Source: Janthinobacterium sp. GW456P (GTDB lineage: Bacteria > Pseudomonadota > Gammaproteobacteria > Burkholderiales > Burkholderiaceae_D). Taken from it: DNA of 64,000 nucleotides. Position numbers and translations under genes: made by a program. The stretch covers positions 26,470 through 90,469 of the forward strand of contig NZ_NEHB01000029.1 in NCBI RefSeq assembly GCF_002127655.1. Direction: 5' to 3'. Below the pieces are notes generated by a model, which did no database searches, was not told the DNA's origin, and saw nothing but the letters and a program-made list of their open reading frames with translations. Shown one piece after another: positions 20,401-27,729 of this stretch (its first letter is position 1; each line of letters starts with the position of its first letter).

Positions 20401-21130
20401 AGGTGACGGTGATCAGGGCCACGGCAAGCGCCACGAACGAAGCTTGCACGGTAATCGTGTTCTCGCCTGCCGTGGGCGTGCCCGAAAAGCGCGCCGCCAG
20501 CATGCCCGTGTAGTGCATGCCAGAAATGGCCAGGCCCATCACCACGCTGCTGGCCAACAAGGATGCCAGCGGACTGAGGCGCTGGCGCATCGCGTTCAGG
20601 CCGAAGCGCACCCACAGCGCCAGCATGGCCATGGTGACGGCCACCAGCAGCGATAGCACGAACAGCCAGGGTTCGTAGCGCAGGACCAGCGACGTCTGCA
20701 TGGCGGCCATGCCGCTGTAATGCATGGAGCCGATCCCAACTCCGACGAGCACGCCGCCGACCACCAATTGCCGCCAGTTGATGCTCGGACGCGCCAGCAG
20801 GTGCAGCGCCACCCACGAGGCGGCCATGCCGGGCAGCATCGACAGCAGGGTCAGGCCGGGCGCGAAGGACACGCGCGTGCAGATATCAAAGGCCAGCATG
20901 CCGATGAAGTGCATCGACCAGATGCCGCCGCCGAGCGCGATGGCGCCCGTGATGATGGCCGTCTGGCGCTGGAAGCCGCGCTCGCTGCTGCGTGCCATGC
21001 CGGCGATCTGCAAGGCCATGAACGAGGCAAAAATGGCGATGCCGATAGAAAACAGCACCAGCCAGGCATTGTGCGTGCCATAGATGTACGGCAAGGTATC
21101 GTTCGATACGGCAAAGAGGGAACTCAGCAT
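17423..21130 (-). CDS. MHYT-PAS hybrid sensor histidine kinase with REC and Hpt domains
   Basis: 1235 aa from the ATG at 21130. The N-terminal membrane domain of about 245 residues carries three MHYT-type motifs (MHFIGM 73-78, MHYSGM 136-141, MHYTGM 205-210), proposed in this family to bind a metal and sense O2, CO or NO. Three PAS/PAC regions follow (about 275-650), then HisKA with SHEIRTPM (His667), HATPase with DTGIGI and GTGLG, a receiver with IVLMDVQMPRMDG (Asp948) and a C-terminal Hpt with HRIKGAAGN (His1090). The order is a complete phosphorelay in one chain. The paired HD-GYP regulator downstream suggests the output is lowered cyclic di-GMP. An upstream frame extension to 21259 is unlikely to be coding. 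Confidence 0.95.
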   Translation of the reverse strand: MLSSLFAVSNDTLPYIYGTHNAWLVLFSIGIAIFASFMALQIAGMARSSERGFQRQTAIITGAIALGGGIWSMHFIGMLAFDICTRVSFAPGLTLLSMLPGMAASWVALHLLARPSINWRQLVVGGVLVGVGIGSMHYSGMAAMQTSLVLRYEPWLFVLSLLVAVTMAMLALWVRFGLNAMRQRLSPLASLLASSVVMGLAISGMHYTGMLAARFSGTPTAGENTITVQASFVALAVALITVTLTVFVAAANGLLRYRQLLRHASAGESRLRAIVDTAADGLITIDGQGKVRSFNPAAEKLFGWREAEIVGRDASVLLQPSDAAEYEGYLRDYLEKGASRILDSGRELDGCHKDGAVLPMRVAIGKIDTPGQPLFVAFVTDMRSSRSMEQALKDSERQYRTLIRNIPGVSFHCSFAPEWKMIFISDAVFNLTGWTPQDFIEGRVRLFDLVHPDDRQRVNDTCVQAAGEQRDFENVYRLIHRDGRERWVRESSGPVLDNDGVVRWIDGVILDITESELRNAEYEGKVTAISRATAVAEFDLQGRILAANQNFLDLVGYQLDDVLGLHHSIFCEPAHVTSPDYIAFWQHLAGGEFNTGEYKRIGKDGREVWIQASYNPIFNTDGKPFKVVKLATDVSERRAMQENLRAAKDRAELAAESKTSFLANMSHEIRTPMNAIIGFTEVLLGTALDSLQRRHLGTVRQSARSLLELLNDILDMAKLEKGATELELVDFSLPDLVDHVAASLRVTAHARDLVLHVDVDPGMGQFFLGDARRVQQVLTNLIGNAVKFTEVGHVRVAVGMQGEQVHIAVHDTGIGIPADRLDKIFAPFTQADSSMSRRFGGTGLGTTISLQLVELMKGSITVESTLGVGSVFHVLLPLAPGKAVARRSEQPVAALPPLRILAADDVPQNVELLLISLGAAGHQVIAASDGESAVREFSKGSFDIVLMDVQMPRMDGLEATRLIRVYEREQGLKATPIIALTASVLEQDRRAAQMAGMNGFASKPLEMHKLTAEIARLLDIAVTMPPPAAGAAARVAAGQVDWQRGIALWGGRVALQRAIGRFVQANGDCAAMLAAELERGGASVAGHLLHRIKGAAGNLCLVQVESLLGRIEQAIARQLPATELLVQLAAAFMALAGELEEVNMPAVAMDATAASAPLDAPAAGVLLRQAIASLEGGQLDDSLMAQIAGMLAPHGQQQRLQALASAIDDFEFAHAVGVLRQLLAWLEEPTAADLS

Positions 21131-21490
21131 ACTGTCGTGAACCGAATAGAGTGAAACGTGACGTCGCAAAACATGACGGCGCACCGCGCGCCGGCGCCGG
21201 GCTTTTTGGTAAAGCGGCAACACAGCAAAAATGACAACGGCAGCAGTCGACCAGGGCAAGGCTCGGTCATCACGCCCGCGCCTGCCGCGCGGGGGAAAGG
21301 CGCTTTTTTTTACAGAGCGAAAAAGCGGAATGCGTACGAACTCTGGCGCGGATATCTGGCCGCCAGCGTGACGATGATTTTTTAAAGAATTCTGAGTATA
21401 GTTGCTTTGCGAACATATTCATAGGACTTCAGCAATATAGTTGCCAAAAGAAAAATGTTCCGCAGCCGTGATGCGACAATTCCCGGCCGC
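21131..21490. other. intergenic region upstream of the MHYT kinase
   Basis: 360 bp with no convincing gene. The part nearest the frameshifted gene (21370-21460) is AT-rich and contains TATAGTTGC twice (21397-21405 and 21436-21444, 39 bp apart), each reading GCAACTATA on the kinase strand. A weak minus-strand promoter can be read there (TTGGCA, 18 bases, TATGAA). The repeats could be a tandem activator site. Confidence 0.5.
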
Positions 21491-22131
21491 TCAGCCTGGC
21501 GGCCACTGCGCGCGTATCACGGAAGATTCCTGACAGGCGGGCCCGGCCCGCACGGCGACAGGAATACCGGCCAGCTTGCAACGGCGGCTCAACTCGTCCT
21601 TGACCTGCCGCAACGACCAGCGCTGCGGCACGGGCAGATCCATGCCAATCACGCGAATCAGCGGGCAGTCGTCGAGTGTCGTGTGCAGCAACAGCTCCAG
21701 GCGCGCCATCGGTGGCCCGCCCCGGTAGACACTTACCGCGCCCGCGTAGGCGACCACCTCGGGCATGCGTATCTGCTGCGGCGCCAGCTGCAGCGTCTTC
21801 TCATGGCCGGGCAGGCGCCGCGCCACCCGGCGCAGCAACAGGCGGCGTCGTTGATTTCGACATGAAAAGACAGCTTCGGCCCCGGCAACAGGAACAGGCC
21901 GACGACCCAGGCGGCCAGCGCCGGCAGGAGCAGCAGCACGGCCTCGCCCGCGTATGGCACGTCGCGCCAGACGGCTTGCAGCACAAAGGCGAGGATCAGG
22001 GCGCAGCCGCCCAGCAGCACGCCGCGCCACAGCACGGGACGCAGATTGGCCATCATCGCCGCCTGGGAACTTGCATCGTCGGCCGGCGCAAAACGTATCC
22101 ATTCGGCGCGCGCCGGTTTCAGCTTGCGCAC
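21491..22131 (-). pseudogene. small membrane protein gene with an apparent frameshift
   Basis: Two overlapping minus-strand frames together make one plausible protein. The first runs from a GTG at 22131 (ribosome site GGAAAGG) and encodes a basic N-terminus, two hydrophobic helices (VLLGGCALILAFVLQ and AVLLLLPALAAWVVGLFLL) and FHVEIND. The second, in a different frame, continues LLRRVARRLPGHEKTLQLAP and ends at 21491. The switch falls near 21838-21850, in a CGC/GCC-rich stretch, and is equivalent to one lost base. Without the shift the first frame ends at 21733 in poor sequence. It could be a true mutation, an assembly error or, less likely, programmed frameshifting. Family not recognised. 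It follows the SseB-like gene closely. Confidence 0.6.
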
Positions 22132-22142
22132 CGCCTTTCCGC

Positions 22143-22511
22143 TCAGGCGTTTTGCGCCAGCATGCCGCGGAACCACGCCAGCTGTTCGCGCGTCAGGTAA
22201 TTGGCGCCATCGCCATGCAGGATGACGATCTCGATCTCGGGAGGAATCGACGCGATCAGTTGCGCGCCCGTGACGGGGATCTTGGGAAAATTGATGCCGG
22301 CCAGGAAGGCCGGGTCTTCCGCTACCGTCACGCACTGGCGCTCGGGATTCGGCGACGGCACGAGGAACAGGTCGATCTGCTCGCTCTGCCCGCCGATCAC
22401 GACGTGCAATTGCGCGGCCAGCAGTTCGGGCAGGATCAGTTCGATGTTATTTTCGGTGCGCGATTGCTGGAAAGCGCTTTTCAGGGGCGTGAGGACAGGC
22501 GTGGCGGACAT
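22143..22511 (-). CDS. SseB-like small cytoplasmic protein
   Basis: 122 aa, no signal peptide. After LKSAFQQSRTENNIE the pattern of a strand-rich domain (QIDLFLVPSP, QCVTVAEDPAFLAG, TGAQLIASIPPEIEIVILHG, YLTREQLAWFR) resembles the N-terminal SseB domain found in small proteins of unknown role. The TGA stop is 11 bases from the probable GTG start of the frameshifted membrane gene, so the two look like an operon. It lies 75 bp after the TonB receptor gene with a GC palindrome between. Assignment is tentative. Confidence 0.6.
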   Translation of the reverse strand: MSATPVLTPLKSAFQQSRTENNIELILPELLAAQLHVVIGGQSEQIDLFLVPSPNPERQCVTVAEDPAFLAGINFPKIPVTGAQLIASIPPEIEIVILHGDGANYLTREQLAWFRGMLAQNA

Positions 22512-22552
22512 GGGAACCGTGTAAAAGTGAAGACGGCGGCAGTGTAGCAGAG

Positions 22553-22568
22553 GCGCCCGGCCGGGCGC
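22553..22568. repeat. 16-bp GC palindrome between the TonB receptor and SseB-like genes
   Basis: GCGCCCGG-CCGGGCGC is perfectly self-complementary. It sits between the SseB-like start (22511) and the receptor stop (22587). With no T-run it is not a clear intrinsic terminator, but could slow transcription or protect the receptor mRNA 3' end. Confidence 0.4.
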
Positions 22569-22586
22569 GCTCCGCTGGCATCACCC

Positions 22587-25082
22587 CTACAGCTTGTAGT
22601 TCAGCGACAGCAGCACGCTGCGCGGCGCGCCGTAGCGTTCCAGCCCGCCCGACCACGCATAGCCGAGGCCCTGGTAGTAGCGGCGGTCCAGCACGTTGTC
22701 GACGCTGACGCGCAGCTGCACCTGCTCGCTCAGGCGGTAGCCGGCCGTCAAGCCGACGATGGCGTAGCCGCCCTGTTGCGTCAAATAGCCCGTGTCGCGG
22801 CGGTAGATCTTGTCCTGCGCGTACACGGAGCCGCCCAGATTCCACCGCGCCAGGCTGCCGCGCAGCTGTACATTCGTGTACAGCTTGAACAACTGCTTCG
22901 GCTCATCCGTGGCGATGCGCTGGCCGATGTTCGCCGCCACGCCGTCTTTCGTGTATTTGGCCAGCACATAGGTGTAGCCGCCCGCGATCTGCCAGCCCGG
23001 CAGTGGCGAGCCCGACAATTGCAGATCAACGCCTTCGCTCTGCACCTGCCCGGCCGGGCGGGCGCAATAGATGGCGCCGCCCGTGGGGCAATTGACTTCA
23101 TCGGCCATCGCGCGGTTATTCTGCTTGATACGGAACAGGGCGCCGCCGGCATTGAGGCGGCCGCCGAAATACTCGCCCTTGACGCCCACTTCCAGGTTGG
23201 TGCCGCTCAACGGCGGCAAGGTATTGCCGCGCACGTCCAGCGAGCTTTGCGGCTCGAATATCTGCGTGCCGCTCGCATACACGGAGTGATGCTGGTCCAG
23301 GTCGTAGACGAGGCCCGCATACGGCGTAAACTTCGCGTTTTCCGTCAGGCCGCGCCTCCACGTGGGGTTGCTGGCATACCAGCCCGTCACATCCTGCGCA
23401 TACCAGCCGAAGCGCCCGCCCAGCACCAGGCGCAGTGGATCGGCCAGGCTGAAGTTGCCGGCCGCATAAACTCCCTTCTCATCCGTCTTACGGCCCCAGT
23501 TGTACGGCTCGAACGGCGCGCCGTGCATGCGATAGGCATGGGGATTCCAGTGGCGGATGTCGATCACGTGCGTCCCGGCGCCCTCCCAGCTCTGACCCGC
23601 ATCCGAATCGTCGTGGCGGTAGCTGGCGCCGATGAGAAGATCGTGCTGGCGGCCGAACCAGGTGACGGGGCCGCTCAGGCGCCAGTCAGCCACCACCTGT
23701 TCCGTGCTGTACTTCCAGCCCGTTTCCGACTGGCTGAAGCGATAGATCTCGCCATCGATGCGGCTATTGGTGGTGTTGCGCGTGCTGGAAGAAGCCTCGA
23801 TGCGCGTGATGGCAAAGCGGCTGCGCCAGCCCTTCTCCAGCTTGGTTTCCAGGTTGGCGAAAACGACGTTGTTGTCGCGTTTCTGGAACGAGTCGGCATT
23901 ATTCAGAAAGGTCGGGCGCGGCAAGTCCATGTGGCGTCCATCGGCAAACGTCGGCAAGCCGACAAACACGCCATCGGTGCGGCTGTGCTGGCGCGAGAAA
24001 CCGATGCCGGCCGTGGTGGACGGCGTCAGGTCCGCTTCGACGATCGCATACACGGTGCCATTGGTGTTGTTGACCACGTCGACGAAACTGTCGCTGTCGC
24101 GCCAGCTGGCCGCCACCCTGCCGCGCACGCTGCCCGAGGCGTTCAAGGCATTGCTGGCGTCCACCGTCAATTGCCGGTCCTTCCAGCTACCCAGGTGAGC
24201 GGATGCGTTCAGCAGCGGCGTGGCTGTGGGGCGCTTGCGTATCATGTTGATGCTGCCCGACGGCGCGCCCGCCCCTTCCATCAAACCCGTGGCGCCGCGC
24301 ACCACTTCCACCCGGTCGTACATCAGCATGTCGGCCGAGACGTTGCGTTCATTGAAACCCGTGACGTCCAGAGGCAAGCCATCGACGTTAACGTGGCTCA
24401 AGGCAAACCCGCGCGCAAAATACGTGGTTTCCTGGTCGGACACGCCCTGGGTCTTGCCATAGATGCCAGGCGTGGCGCGCGCGACGTCCTGCAAGGTGGT
24501 CAAATCGAAATCTTCCATCTGCTGGCGCGAAATCACGCTGACCGTTTGCGGCGTGTGGCGTTGCGACAGGTTCAAGCCCGTGGCCGTCGACATGGCGCGC
24601 GCCGTATATAAACCCGTGCCTTCCGTGGCGCCGTCCGCCTCGGCGCTGACGACCACGGCGGGCATGCTGGCCAGGCCGCCATCGGCCGCGCTGGCATTCA
24701 TTTTGCGCAACAGATAATTGCCGCTGTTGCTGGCTATCACCTCCAGGCCGCTGCCTTGCAGCAACGTTTGCAGCCCGGCCGCGACGCCATAACGGCCCTG
24801 CAAGCCCGGCGTCATGAGGCCGTCGAGCGCCACGCCTTGCGTGGACAGGTTCACGCCGGCGGCGATGGCAAACGAGGCCAGCGCATCGCGCAGGTTGCCG
24901 GCGGGAATGCTGTAGTCGCGTGTGCTGGCGGCCTGGCTGGCCTCGGCCGCCAGCGCCATGTGCGGCAACGTGGCGCCGGCCCCGCCCACGGCGAGAAACA
25001 AGACCAGCGCGGCGCGCACGGCGCCGGTGGTGGGATGGAGCGTCATGCGTGCTGCTGTCAAAGTGCGGTGCTGCAAAGCCAT
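22587..25082 (-). CDS. TonB-dependent siderophore receptor with FecA-type signalling domain
   Basis: 831 aa from the ATG at 25082, with AAAGGG before it. A signal peptide ends near MALAAEA. Next is an STN (secretin/TonB N-terminal) domain starting DYSIPAGNLRDALASFA. The plug domain has QTVSVISRQQMEDF and DRVEVVRGATGLMEGAGAPSG, and a 22-strand barrel ends in SVLLSLNYKL. The STN domain means the receptor also signals, passing ligand status to the FecR-like anti-sigma encoded upstream. Barrel features match ferric-siderophore receptors of the FpvA/FhuE class; the siderophore is not identifiable. No siderophore synthesis genes are nearby. Iron control is expected through the upstream Fur box and the ECF sigma factor. 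Confidence 0.95.
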   Translation of the reverse strand: MALQHRTLTAARMTLHPTTGAVRAALVLFLAVGGAGATLPHMALAAEASQAASTRDYSIPAGNLRDALASFAIAAGVNLSTQGVALDGLMTPGLQGRYGVAAGLQTLLQGSGLEVIASNSGNYLLRKMNASAADGGLASMPAVVVSAEADGATEGTGLYTARAMSTATGLNLSQRHTPQTVSVISRQQMEDFDLTTLQDVARATPGIYGKTQGVSDQETTYFARGFALSHVNVDGLPLDVTGFNERNVSADMLMYDRVEVVRGATGLMEGAGAPSGSINMIRKRPTATPLLNASAHLGSWKDRQLTVDASNALNASGSVRGRVAASWRDSDSFVDVVNNTNGTVYAIVEADLTPSTTAGIGFSRQHSRTDGVFVGLPTFADGRHMDLPRPTFLNNADSFQKRDNNVVFANLETKLEKGWRSRFAITRIEASSSTRNTTNSRIDGEIYRFSQSETGWKYSTEQVVADWRLSGPVTWFGRQHDLLIGASYRHDDSDAGQSWEGAGTHVIDIRHWNPHAYRMHGAPFEPYNWGRKTDEKGVYAAGNFSLADPLRLVLGGRFGWYAQDVTGWYASNPTWRRGLTENAKFTPYAGLVYDLDQHHSVYASGTQIFEPQSSLDVRGNTLPPLSGTNLEVGVKGEYFGGRLNAGGALFRIKQNNRAMADEVNCPTGGAIYCARPAGQVQSEGVDLQLSGSPLPGWQIAGGYTYVLAKYTKDGVAANIGQRIATDEPKQLFKLYTNVQLRGSLARWNLGGSVYAQDKIYRRDTGYLTQQGGYAIVGLTAGYRLSEQVQLRVSVDNVLDRRYYQGLGYAWSGGLERYGAPRSVLLSLNYKL

Positions 25083-25207
25083 GTAAACCCTTTCGATGGT
25101 TCGGATTGTTCGTTCTCTACCTTGTATGACGAAGCAATCCGAAAAAAGGGACAGGGAAAATGCACATGGCGGCGCTTGGCGGGGATAACAGTATCTTCGA
25201 GTCGTAG

Positions 25208-25237
25208 GTCGGCTTAGCCCACAGGGCGTAAGCCGAC
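25208..25237. repeat. REP-like palindromic element
   Basis: GTCGGCTTA and TAAGCCGAC flank a nested GCCC-ACA-GGGC, so nearly the whole 30 bp folds into one hairpin. It lies 5 bp past the FecR-like stop and before the receptor gene. Dispersed elements of this kind (GTCGG.TTA type) are common in proteobacteria; here it could uncouple receptor from regulator expression. Confidence 0.65.
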
Positions 25238-25241
25238 ACAC

Positions 25242-26219
25242 TCAAGCCGCCTCGACACTGATCCAGTAGCGCGTGCGGCGCGCCAGCCGGATCGGCAAGG
25301 CGCGCTGCAGCAAGAGCAGGATGTTCTCCGGATCGTGCAACTGGAAGATGCCGTCCACGGGCATGGCAGCGAGCACCGGATCGCAGCGCAGCACGCCATA
25401 GCGGTAGCGGGCCACCTGCGCAAGCACCTCGCCCAGCGGCATCTGCTCGGCGATCAGCACGCCCCGCAACCAGGCGTCCGCATGCGGCACCAGTGGCGTC
25501 AAGGCAGAAACGGCACGCTCATCGAAACTGCCCTGCTGGCCCGCATTGACCCTGCGCAAGGCATCGGGCGCTTGCGATGGCCGGATCTCGACGGCACCCT
25601 CGCTGACGCTCACCCGCGTGCGCGGTGCCAGCACGCTGCCGCCCTGGCGCACGCTGAAGTGCGTGCCCAGCGCGCGCACCACGCCATTGCTGCTGCGCAC
25701 GAGGAACGGGCGCGCTGGCACGGCCCCGTCGTGTGCCGTGGCAACGTGGACTTCCCCGGCATGCAAGGCCACCAGCCGCGCCGCCCCGTCAAAGCGCACG
25801 TCGATGGCCGTGTCCGTATTGAGCACCAGTTGCGTACCATCGGGCAAGTTCATGTGACGGATTTCCCCCCGGGCCGTGCGGATGGCCGCGTGCCACGCCT
25901 GCCAGGGCGCCGATTCGCTGGCCAGCCACAGCGCCGGCCCGGCTACGATCAGCCCCGCCAGACCGTAGAGCACGGCACGCCTGTGCGGCGACTGCGGCGG
26001 CGTCTCCGCCGTCTGGCGCAGCGCGGGCGGCACGCTGGCCAGGGTGCCGCATACCAGCTCGGCCCGTTTCCACGCCGCCTCATGCGCGGGATCGCTGGCG
26101 CGCCAGGCCCGGAAGGCTTGCTGTTCGTCAACGTTCAACGGGCCCGCATGCAGGCGCACCAGCCATTGCGCCGCCGCGCGGGCGGCGCGCGGGTCGATGG
26201 CAGCCATGCTGGCGTTCAC
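25242..26219 (-). CDS. FecR-like anti-sigma factor / signal transducer
   Basis: 325 aa. The N-terminal anti-sigma region has AAQWLVRLHAG and FRAWRASDPAHEAAW, a DUF4880/FecR signature. One membrane helix follows (VLYGLAGLIVAGPALWLA, about residues 83-100). The periplasmic FecR domain contains RTARGEIRHMNLPDGTQLVLNTDT and GEVHVAT. It spans the inner membrane, reads the receptor STN domain and holds or activates the ECF sigma factor. The ATG overlaps the sigma-factor stop by four bases, so the pair is coupled. The end contains a second STN-like fold (VDGIFQLHDPENILLLLQRAL). Confidence 0.95.
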   Translation of the reverse strand: MNASMAAIDPRAARAAAQWLVRLHAGPLNVDEQQAFRAWRASDPAHEAAWKRAELVCGTLASVPPALRQTAETPPQSPHRRAVLYGLAGLIVAGPALWLASESAPWQAWHAAIRTARGEIRHMNLPDGTQLVLNTDTAIDVRFDGAARLVALHAGEVHVATAHDGAVPARPFLVRSSNGVVRALGTHFSVRQGGSVLAPRTRVSVSEGAVEIRPSQAPDALRRVNAGQQGSFDERAVSALTPLVPHADAWLRGVLIAEQMPLGEVLAQVARYRYGVLRCDPVLAAMPVDGIFQLHDPENILLLLQRALPIRLARRTRYWISVEAA

Positions 26220-26722
26220 AGGATCAAGAGGATGCAGTGCTCGAAAGCCTGCACCATGTAACGCTTGATGCTGCGCTCGCTCACGGCCAGGCGCCGGGCG
26301 ATTTCCCCATACGCGAGGCCATCGACATGCGCCAGCAGAAAGGCGTTGCGCACCAGCGGCGGCAAGCCGTCGAGCATGGCATCGATGCGCTGCAAGGCTT
26401 CCAGTACCAGCAAACGCTCTTCCGGCGACTGCATCAGCAATTCAGGCTGCTGCGCCAGGGTTTCCAGCCACGCCTGCTCCAGCGACAGGCGCCGGTAATG
26501 GTCGATCAGCAGACGCTGTGCCACGGTGGTCAGGTAGGCGCGCGGTTCGCGCAAGGTTTGCCGGCCCTCGGGCGGCGCCGTCAGCAGGCGCACGAAGGTA
26601 TCCTGCGCCAGGTCGGCCGCATGGTCGGTGCACTGCAGCTTGGCGCGCAGCCAGCGCATCAGCCAGCCGTGATGATTGCCATAGATGGCTGCGATCGATT
26701 CGCCGGACTGCGCAATGTTCAC
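26216..26722 (-). CDS. FecI-like ECF sigma factor
   Basis: 168 aa from a GTG at 26722 with GGAG ahead. The open frame extends to 26836, but that would place the start upstream of the Fur box, so I reject it. Region 2 has HHGWLMRWLRAKL and DLAQDTFVRLL. Region 4 has LPPLVRNAFLLAHVDGLAYGEIARRLAVSERSIKRYM. It directs RNA polymerase to the receptor promoter when FecR relays the siderophore signal. First gene of the sigma-FecR-receptor set. Confidence 0.95.
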   Translation of the reverse strand: MNIAQSGESIAAIYGNHHGWLMRWLRAKLQCTDHAADLAQDTFVRLLTAPPEGRQTLREPRAYLTTVAQRLLIDHYRRLSLEQAWLETLAQQPELLMQSPEERLLVLEALQRIDAMLDGLPPLVRNAFLLAHVDGLAYGEIARRLAVSERSIKRYMVQAFEHCILLIL

Positions 26723-26793
26723 TAGGGACTCCGATGCGCTCAAGGCAAGGCGCGGCCACGCTGACGGCCGGCCGCAAGGCAAGCGACTCAATT

Positions 26794-26812
26794 GATAATA
26801 ATTCTCATTATC
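26794..26812 (-). promoter_or_regulatory. Fur box upstream of the FecI-like sigma gene
   Basis: On the minus strand GATAATGAGAATTATTATC matches 17 of 19 bases of the Fur consensus GATAATGATAATCATTATC. It is about 70 bp before the GTG start, a normal place for iron repression. Confidence 0.9.
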
Positions 26813-26870
26813 ACAAATCATTGCCGCCTGCGTCAATGCCGGCGCCTGCCTATCTCTGGAAACCGTTGTT

Positions 26871-27365
26871 TCAGCGCGGCGCCTGGCGATTCACATACAG
26901 GCTCTTCATGATCATGCCGCCACGCATTTTCTTCGCGCCCGGCGCCAGCCCAGCGGGACAGGCACCGAGGAACACGCCCGCCAGTTCCGTGCGCTGCACC
27001 TCGGTCTTGCCGTTCAGTTCCACGGTCGTGTCGGCGATCAGGGTGTACGCCTTGGCCAGGTCGCCCTTGAAGGTGCCCGCCAGCCTGGCGCCCGGGCAGC
27101 TGGACTGGAAGGTATAGCTGTCGCCCTCGCGGCTTTGCGACGCCATCGTGCACTCCTGCTCGAAGTCGCTCCACAAGTCGTCATCGATCAGGCGGTCGCG
27201 CTGCTGGTCGACGCAGATTTCCCAGGAAAACGGCGAGGTGGCGGGCGTCACCTTCCACAGCCCCGTGGCGCGCTGCAGGCGCTGCGCAGGCTCGGCCGCT
27301 GTGGCGAACGTGGCGGCGCACAGGGGAAGAATAGTCATCAGGAACAAGGTCGCGCTGCGCTTCAT
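26871..27365 (-). CDS. DUF3617-like secreted protein
   Basis: 164 aa from the ATG at 27365; the longer frame to 27494 lacks a signal at its start. A signal peptide of about 22 residues (MKRSATLFLMTILPLCAATF) precedes a domain with ATGLWKVTPAT near the mature N-terminus, a pair of cysteines in EICVDQQ and EQECTM, and later SSCPGARLAGTF. This is the general look of the periplasmic DUF3617 family. Function unknown. It lies on the same strand as the iron cassette but upstream of its Fur box, so it is a separate unit. Confidence 0.7.
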   Translation of the reverse strand: MKRSATLFLMTILPLCAATFATAAEPAQRLQRATGLWKVTPATSPFSWEICVDQQRDRLIDDDLWSDFEQECTMASQSREGDSYTFQSSCPGARLAGTFKGDLAKAYTLIADTTVELNGKTEVQRTELAGVFLGACPAGLAPGAKKMRGGMIMKSLYVNRQAPR

Positions 27366-27441
27366 GGGTATGCCCTCTGCTAAAAGGTGAAAATATAGCA
27401 AAGGGACAAGCGTAGCGGCCACACGTTTAGCGGCGCCTGAG

Positions 27442-27621
27442 TCAAGCCAGCTTGCGTTGATCCGGTTTTGCGGCCAGCACGAAGGGAATGGCAAGCGGCC
27501 CCAGCAAAGTTACCAGGATGGCCCGGACAGCCGTTGTTTTCAAGCTGCGGCATTTGGCAATGAAGAGACAGGCGAAAGCCGACAGCGACCAGATCAAGGC
27601 AGGCAGGTATTCAGTCATCAT
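27442..27621 (-). CDS. small membrane protein, unknown function
   Basis: 59 aa starting at tandem ATGs (27621) with CGGAG four bases before. It has two hydrophobic segments, LPALIWSLSAFACLFIA and AILVTLLGPLAIPFVLAA, and a basic tail KPDQRKLA. The longer open frame to 27705 would read through the pyruvate kinase terminator and is rejected. No family recognised. Short length and two membrane helices suggest a membrane-associated regulator or accessory; the coding call itself rests on start context. Confidence 0.5.
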   Translation of the reverse strand: MMTEYLPALIWSLSAFACLFIAKCRSLKTTAVRAILVTLLGPLAIPFVLAAKPDQRKLA

Positions 27622-27665
27622 GCACTCCGTATGCGCCTTATGAGGCAAGGAACCATGCTGACACG

Positions 27666-27708
27666 AAAAAGCGCCCACCGCAATGGCAGATTGGGCATCT
27701 GCCATTGC
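27666..27708 (-). terminator. Rho-independent terminator of pyruvate kinase
   Basis: Perfect 12-bp stem (GCAATGGCAGAT / ATCTGCCATTGC, 27680-27708) with a five-base loop. On the minus strand it is followed by a GC spacer and TTTTT (27670-27666). It lies 22 bp past the gene stop. Confidence 0.8.
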
Positions 27709-27729
27709 GCCTGGCGGCCGGCGATACGG

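Noticed and set aside
17390..20656. 1088-aa plus-strand open frame
   Set aside because: Antisense to the MHYT kinase, rich in His/Arg/Gln/Ala of the kind made by GC-rich antisense frames, with no recognisable domain.
21158..21385. 75-aa plus-strand frame upstream of the MHYT kinase
   Set aside because: No ribosome site, no domain, biased composition.
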